A model generated the notes under the pieces. The model was not told the DNA's origin, searched no databases, and saw only the letters and a list, made by a program, of their open reading frames with translations. 64,000 nucleotides of DNA from Loripinus fragilis (lineage: Eukaryota > Mollusca > Bivalvia > Lucinida > Lucinidae), in NCBI GenBank assembly GCA_964019695.1, contig OZ026521.1, positions 34,852,774-34,916,773 of the forward strand, read 5' to 3'. The translations under genes and the position numbers were made by a program. Numbering within the stretch: position 1 is the stretch's first letter; the number at the start of each line of letters is the position of its first letter. Shown here piece by piece: positions 59,286 to 64,000 of the stretch.

Positions 59286-59473
59286 GTAGCGAAGGCTCTG
59301 TCGAGTCTGCGCATTTGCATAGGCTCACCAGAGCCTTCGTTGCTTGACTGCGATAAGTACCAAAATCATATGGGTCTCTGTGCAAGAAAACCTGTTTTCG
59401 GGGATTTGCGAACAGCATAGGTGCAGACCAGCCTGCGCATCCTCGCAGTCTGAGCAGCGCCTCTGGTATTCGC
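59286..59473. repeat. Two family B hairpins
   Basis: 59286-59346 ('gcgaaggctctgtcgagtctgcgcatttgcataggctcaccagagccttcgt') and 59408-59473 ('gcgaacagcataggtgcagaccagcctgcgcatcctcgcag'). Confidence 0.75.
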
Positions 59474-59496
59474 TTATTGGAAAGTAGCATACATGT

Positions 59497-59650
59497 ATGT
59501 ATGGTCTGCGCAAAGTGAGAATCTGGACAATTCCGGAATTATCCGGGGGCAATGTGAGAATTCCTACTTTGGCGGCCAGAGTGAGAATTCTTACTTTGCG
59601 CGGTTCAATTCCGGATCTGTCCGTGTGCAAAGCAAAGTGAGAATATCGAT
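59497..59650. repeat. Short inverted repeat 'gcaaagtgagaat'
   Basis: 'gcgcaaagtgagaatctggacaattccggaa' is repeated as 'aatgtgagaattcctactttg', 'gagtgagaattcttactttgcgcgg' and 'caaagtgagaat', partly inverted. Confidence 0.6.
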
Positions 59651-61855
59651 CGTACCGTGATTTATGTACTATTTTTCTGAAACATGGGTATGTAAAAATT
59701 AATATATCATGCGTTTTCATATTAGTAGGGGAGCCAGAGATTCAAAAATTGGAAAAAAGTGGCCTGAAAGTAGCAGAATTTTAGACTATATCCTGTGTTA
59801 GTATGATGTTTCATAAGTGTGAAAACAGATATTGTACAAATTTTAAGTCTTGCAAAAGATGTTTATTTATGGGGTAACCATAGCTACCCTCATGCAGGCT
59901 TCATGTAGTAGGCTATTCGCTACATTACTGAAAAGAAAAGTTATTTAGACCAGATAGGTCACATTTTCTTCTATCTACTTATTGCTTTACAGTAACTTAA
60001 TTAAAAGCACAAAACTGACAATAAGTTAAATGACTTACGCACACGTAATTGTTATATACGTTACTTACATTCAAATATATTACTATTGATTACTTGGCCA
60101 TGGGCTGCCAAAAGACTTGTGGAGGGAGATTTTTTTTACATTAAGATTTTCTTGGCTACTTTATATATTATTAAATGTCTATTAGCTTTAGATGAACATG
60201 TGCATTTACCATGCAATAGCCAAGTTTAATACGTTACCATTAGATAATAAGGAAACTCCTAGTATAGTGTTATTATCATTTGCATCGTTTTCTTACATAT
60301 CGTTATGATATTTAAATAAGATGCAGCTTAACAGCAGAATAATAATCTTAGTTAAGGCACCTGGAAGCTCTGTTATATATGTTACTTTCTTTTAAAACAA
60401 TGTTTTTGTGAAATGTTATGTGTATATGCCTTCAAACAGCTAGTACGTGAAAATGAAATTGACTACCATCTTAGTGCTCAAACTTAGATTGGAAATATTG
60501 TATTTTCAAACATTTAATATGAATTAAATGCAACATCAACAAAATCATATTTGGTTTAAAGGGGAAAACTTGAAAATAAAGCACATAGATGCCATTAAGT
60601 ATATGTTTTAGGAATCCTGTAAATAGGATAATTGATACCTATTTATTATTCATAACTAAATTGCTTCAAAAAAGCTTAAACCATTCTTTAAAATCTGTGC
60701 CACTACCATGTATTTGCTTCTTTTTATGCATCAAATGGCGTTAAATGACATATACAAGACATTTTCTTTCACCACTAACAGCTCAATGAATAAATAAAAA
60801 GCACGCAGTAACATAGTCAGATCCATCACACATTGTAAAAGCCATCAAATACATGCATTTATAAACACTTATTCGTTAAAGCAGCTATATTTAAAACAAT
60901 AAGGCACAAAATATACCTTAAAACTCTATAAAAAAAATAAGATATTCCAAGCAGAAGTCCAAATCAAGAAGTGAAACATTAAAGATACCTTCATCGTGTC
61001 ATATGAAATAAAACTGAAGTTTGTGGAAATCGTGATGATTTCTGTCTCTGATTTAACACCCGCCTTAGCTATCCTTGGGGTTATAATATTTTAGTATCTA
61101 TAGCGTGTCTGCTTTGATAAAAGAGTATTATTTATGCTGGTAACGTATATGACAAAAATATAAAGATCATTACTGTAATCATTGTGTTTCCTGGTTCTAC
61201 ATGTTTGTGAAGCAATGAAACAGGACAGCATTTATTCTAAATTAGCATTTTAATACTCTAGAAACAGACACATGTCTGTCAATAAGTTGGAAAAGCTCCC
61301 CTGCATTGTTAGTATTGTAGACGTTTCTAAATGATTAGACTTCGATAATCAGGACCTTGTGCAAACAACTTTCTAGAATAGGACTTGATTGATCTTATAT
61401 TCCAGAATGTTCGCAGACATTTGTTTTTTAACTATATAGCTTATCAGCATACGTGATAGAATCTGCTTTAATATTTGTTTTATTCAGCAGGACACTATTT
61501 ATTTTTTACACTCACAATAAGTAATCATAACAACCGTCATTCAGTCCTTAAAACTAACTAATTAATACCCATAAAACATGTACCAACTTGTTAAACGATG
61601 GTATATTTATCGTATATTGATAGTTCATGTAATAGAAACAAAATCCATATTATGCTACTTTCAAAGAATACTTTCAGAAAGTATACTCAACAAATGCTAT
61701 GCTGTATCATACTTACATATAGTGCAATTGGCAATAGAGACAATGTTATCACCATCTGAGATGTATCATCATACTTTTACAAATAGAAAGAAATACAATT
61801 TCTTATGCAGAGGATTGATAAAAAAAGAGCGACAGATAAATTAAGTAATAGTTAT

Positions 61856-62025
61856 ACCATGGGTTGTCTGCCTGTATGTGGAGATAATCCACGAGCTTTA
61901 GCGAGTGGATTATCTTACGTACAGGTGGACAAACATGGTATAACTATTTTATGCCACCTACATCAGTGTAGACATTGCACATTACGAGATATTTCATGCT
62001 AAAGTTGGTAAAGGTGGTATAAACA
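61856..62025. repeat. Repeat L, copy 2
   Basis: 'taccatgggttgtctgcctgtatgtggagataatccacgag' with the complement 'gattatcttacgtacaggtggacaaacatggta', then 'tattttatgccacctacatcagtg'. It matches 25344-25505. Confidence 0.7.
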
Positions 62026-62989
62026 TGCATACATACTATTTGCTAAGTCTATGCATACTTTCTTAACATAACATGTAAATCTATTATTTGTGTAAGCAAT
62101 GATACTAACTATTGTGCCTTCTCTATTGTCCATATAATTATCATTTTATTAGCGTAGTAGATAACTTAATGTATGCCTTTTTGTCTCTATACCCTGATGT
62201 GTTTACAACTCCTCTATTATTAAACGCACATAAAAGGAATCAAATGACAGGATTCCTGCAACAGTTTTTTTTTAAAATGAAGTCCAGTGACTGCTATGGT
62301 ATTACGATAGAACTTAGCATCAGCTAATTGCTAAAACTAAGTTTGATCTAATGACTACTATTTTTACTCTAAGATATTGCTATTCCTATCAACATTCTGA
62401 TTAACGCAAATAATCTTTTAAACGGTAATTTTAATGTGTCTTAGTTAAATTTGGCTTAAACATTTTCTCTCTGTTGAAATTTTATAAAGTAAATTTGGTA
62501 TCATAAATTATAACTGAAGAAATCTAGATTTCTTCGATATGATCACTCCCTTGCCATGTAAAATCCATCCTTATGGATGATTTCTCCAATTTCAGCGGCA
62601 ATAATTCATTTTGGATAACCCATTCAGTTTTAAAAATTACATTGCTTTGACAAATGATTAGTAGTGTTAAGTTAAAAGGACTATCAATAATATTAATCAA
62701 ACAATAAAAGCCATGTTAAAAATGAGCTGAAGTTCATAGCTAGAATAAATTCAAGAGTCACCTTCTGAGTTTTGATATATGCATAAATATATGTGGCTTA
62801 AACAATTTGCATAACAGAGCCACTCTCTTAAAGAATAAATGATAACAAACACTTATGTTTCCTTAAATTTAATGTAACGTAATCAACATTTCATTCTATA
62901 TATTCATAAAGAAGTGATGCTGTCTAGATTGCCAGCAAACGTCTTCTTTCTATAAGTGAACATGACTAGGAAATGTCACATTCACAGAC

Positions 62990-63185
62990 TCCTGACTGAC
63001 CCACTGCACCTTAAAGAAGGGGCACGGAACACAGATATATACAATATAATTAAAGTGAAGCAACCAGCTCTCTTCCTTGTCAAGATAAGTGCTGAACTAG
63101 AAACAAATTAGAAAACAAATGCCCGATACAAAACTCCCACAATCAAAAGGAACAACAACAAACAAAGTTTCCAACATCCACACAT
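62990..63185 (+). repeat. Dispersed repeat J, copy 3, diverged
   Basis: 'cagactcctgactgacccactgcacc', 'aaagaaggggcac', 'gaagcaaccagctctcttccttgtcaagat', 'ctgaactagaaacaa'. Similar order to 23770-24030. Confidence 0.5.
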
Positions 63186-64000
63186 CATTTCAGAAATTCT
63201 TAGATATATTATCATAAATGAATCTGATTTGATAGAATGGATATGTTATTTACTATTTTATATATTGTAATGAGTATGAACAGGTTCGACACAAAGCTTT
63301 GGCTGCTTCTGAATAGCTTATTAGATTGTTTTGTTCAATTAAAAGAAAAAATGTGCAAATATTTAAATTTGTTTTAGGTTTTCAGACTCAGTTGTATATG
63401 GAAAACGGTTGAGACAAATATATAATCATTTATTTATGGTTACATATGTTACTTTAGCAAATTTGACTAAACAAGCTTAAGGGAATGTATCCTAGTTGAG
63501 ATGTTGCATCAGACTTCTCATTTTATAAGTTTATAAATTGCATAACATAGCATAGAAAATTTAGCAAACAATGTGTTTTGCTTTAAGTCAAGAAGTATAC
63601 CATTTCTTAAAAGAAAAAGTTACAACCATAAACACAGTCTCCTAATTAGTAATGATAACTTCTTATTTTGGAACAAATGCTCTTTTTATGCCTATCAAAC
63701 AGAGCCCCTACCCCCTTTTAATGAAATAAACTTTCCAGTGATGTATAATTTAAGCTATTAAGCAATATTTGTTTATTTTCAACTTTGTTTTATACGTTAC
63801 ATATTGAAAATTGAACAACAAATTAATATTTTACCTCAGAAATGTTATAAAGTATTACTCTGAAGTCGGTAATACCAAAACAATTATCATAAGGTGTTTA
63901 AAAGCTAACAGAAAAAATGGCATGCACATTTTCAAACTTAAGATGTTCTAAACTTATATAAAGTTTTATCTATGGTCATCTAATTAAACAGCTTATAACT

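Larger units (their letters stand above)
59860..64000. other. AT-rich end segment with GTTAYRTRYGTTAC-like boxes
   Basis: No gene recognised. Boxes resembling those at 0.5-4.4 kb occur at 60051 (GTTATATACGTTAC), 60372, 61140 (GTAACGTATATGAC), 63439 (GTTACATATGTTAC) and about 63787. This may be a more decayed member of the same repeat family. Several short ORFs (for example 61578-61844) look like chance ORFs in AT-rich DNA. Confidence 0.4.

Noticed and set aside
61578..61844. 88-codon ORF in the AT-rich end
   Set aside because: Base composition explains its length. No domain or splice context.

Overview
The window is eukaryotic, intron-rich, AT-rich and densely packed with short transposable elements. 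It holds one gene that can be read with confidence. The organism is probably a bivalve mollusc. This is an inference from the repeat content (palindromic MITEs ending in GGATCCGCGCATG, the long intronic arrays with 'accagagttatg' and 'ttctgaaccagtggatgga' units, a mollusc-type LINE 3' end, a tRNA-derived SINE) and from the gene family. The species cannot be fixed from the sequence alone.

The gene lies on the + strand from 13825 to 45622. It has 13 coding exons whose splice phases all agree and encodes about 596 residues. It is a CNBD2-type protein (cyclic nucleotide-binding domain-containing protein 2, the vertebrate sperm cAMP receptor CRIS). The first cyclic-nucleotide domain keeps a canonical phosphate-binding cassette (FGELALMHGARRSATV, Glu280 and Arg289 by my numbering). 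The second domain is degenerate and lacks the cassette arginine.

The most unusual feature is that several exons of this gene have been copied locally. Exon 6 (89 nt, just before the phosphate-binding cassette) is followed by about twelve exon-derived copies between 27.57 and 30.42 kb. Two of them (28005-28093 and 28476-28564) keep the 89-nt length, an open frame, an AG acceptor and a GT or GC donor. Because 89 is not a multiple of three, joining two copies in tandem gives an immediate stop, so only one copy could be used per transcript. The 3' end of exon 7 with its splice donor has expanded into a ~39-bp minisatellite, split by a 1.3-kb mariner-like insertion. Exon 9 has two decayed upstream copies. 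The terminal exon has a decayed copy in the 3' flank.

Layout. 0.4-4.6 kb: a large decayed inverted/direct repeat structure with a near-palindromic 14-bp box spaced about 165 bp apart. 5.6-13.8 kb: intergenic, with hairpin MITEs, a SINE, minisatellites and a LINE remnant. 13.8-45.6 kb: the gene, with introns full of MITEs, TA-flanked elements and tandem arrays. 45.6-64 kb: 3' flank and intergenic DNA with repeats, a possible promoter and first exon of another gene near 58.2-58.7 kb, and a very AT-rich end that carries the same 14-bp box as the start of the window.
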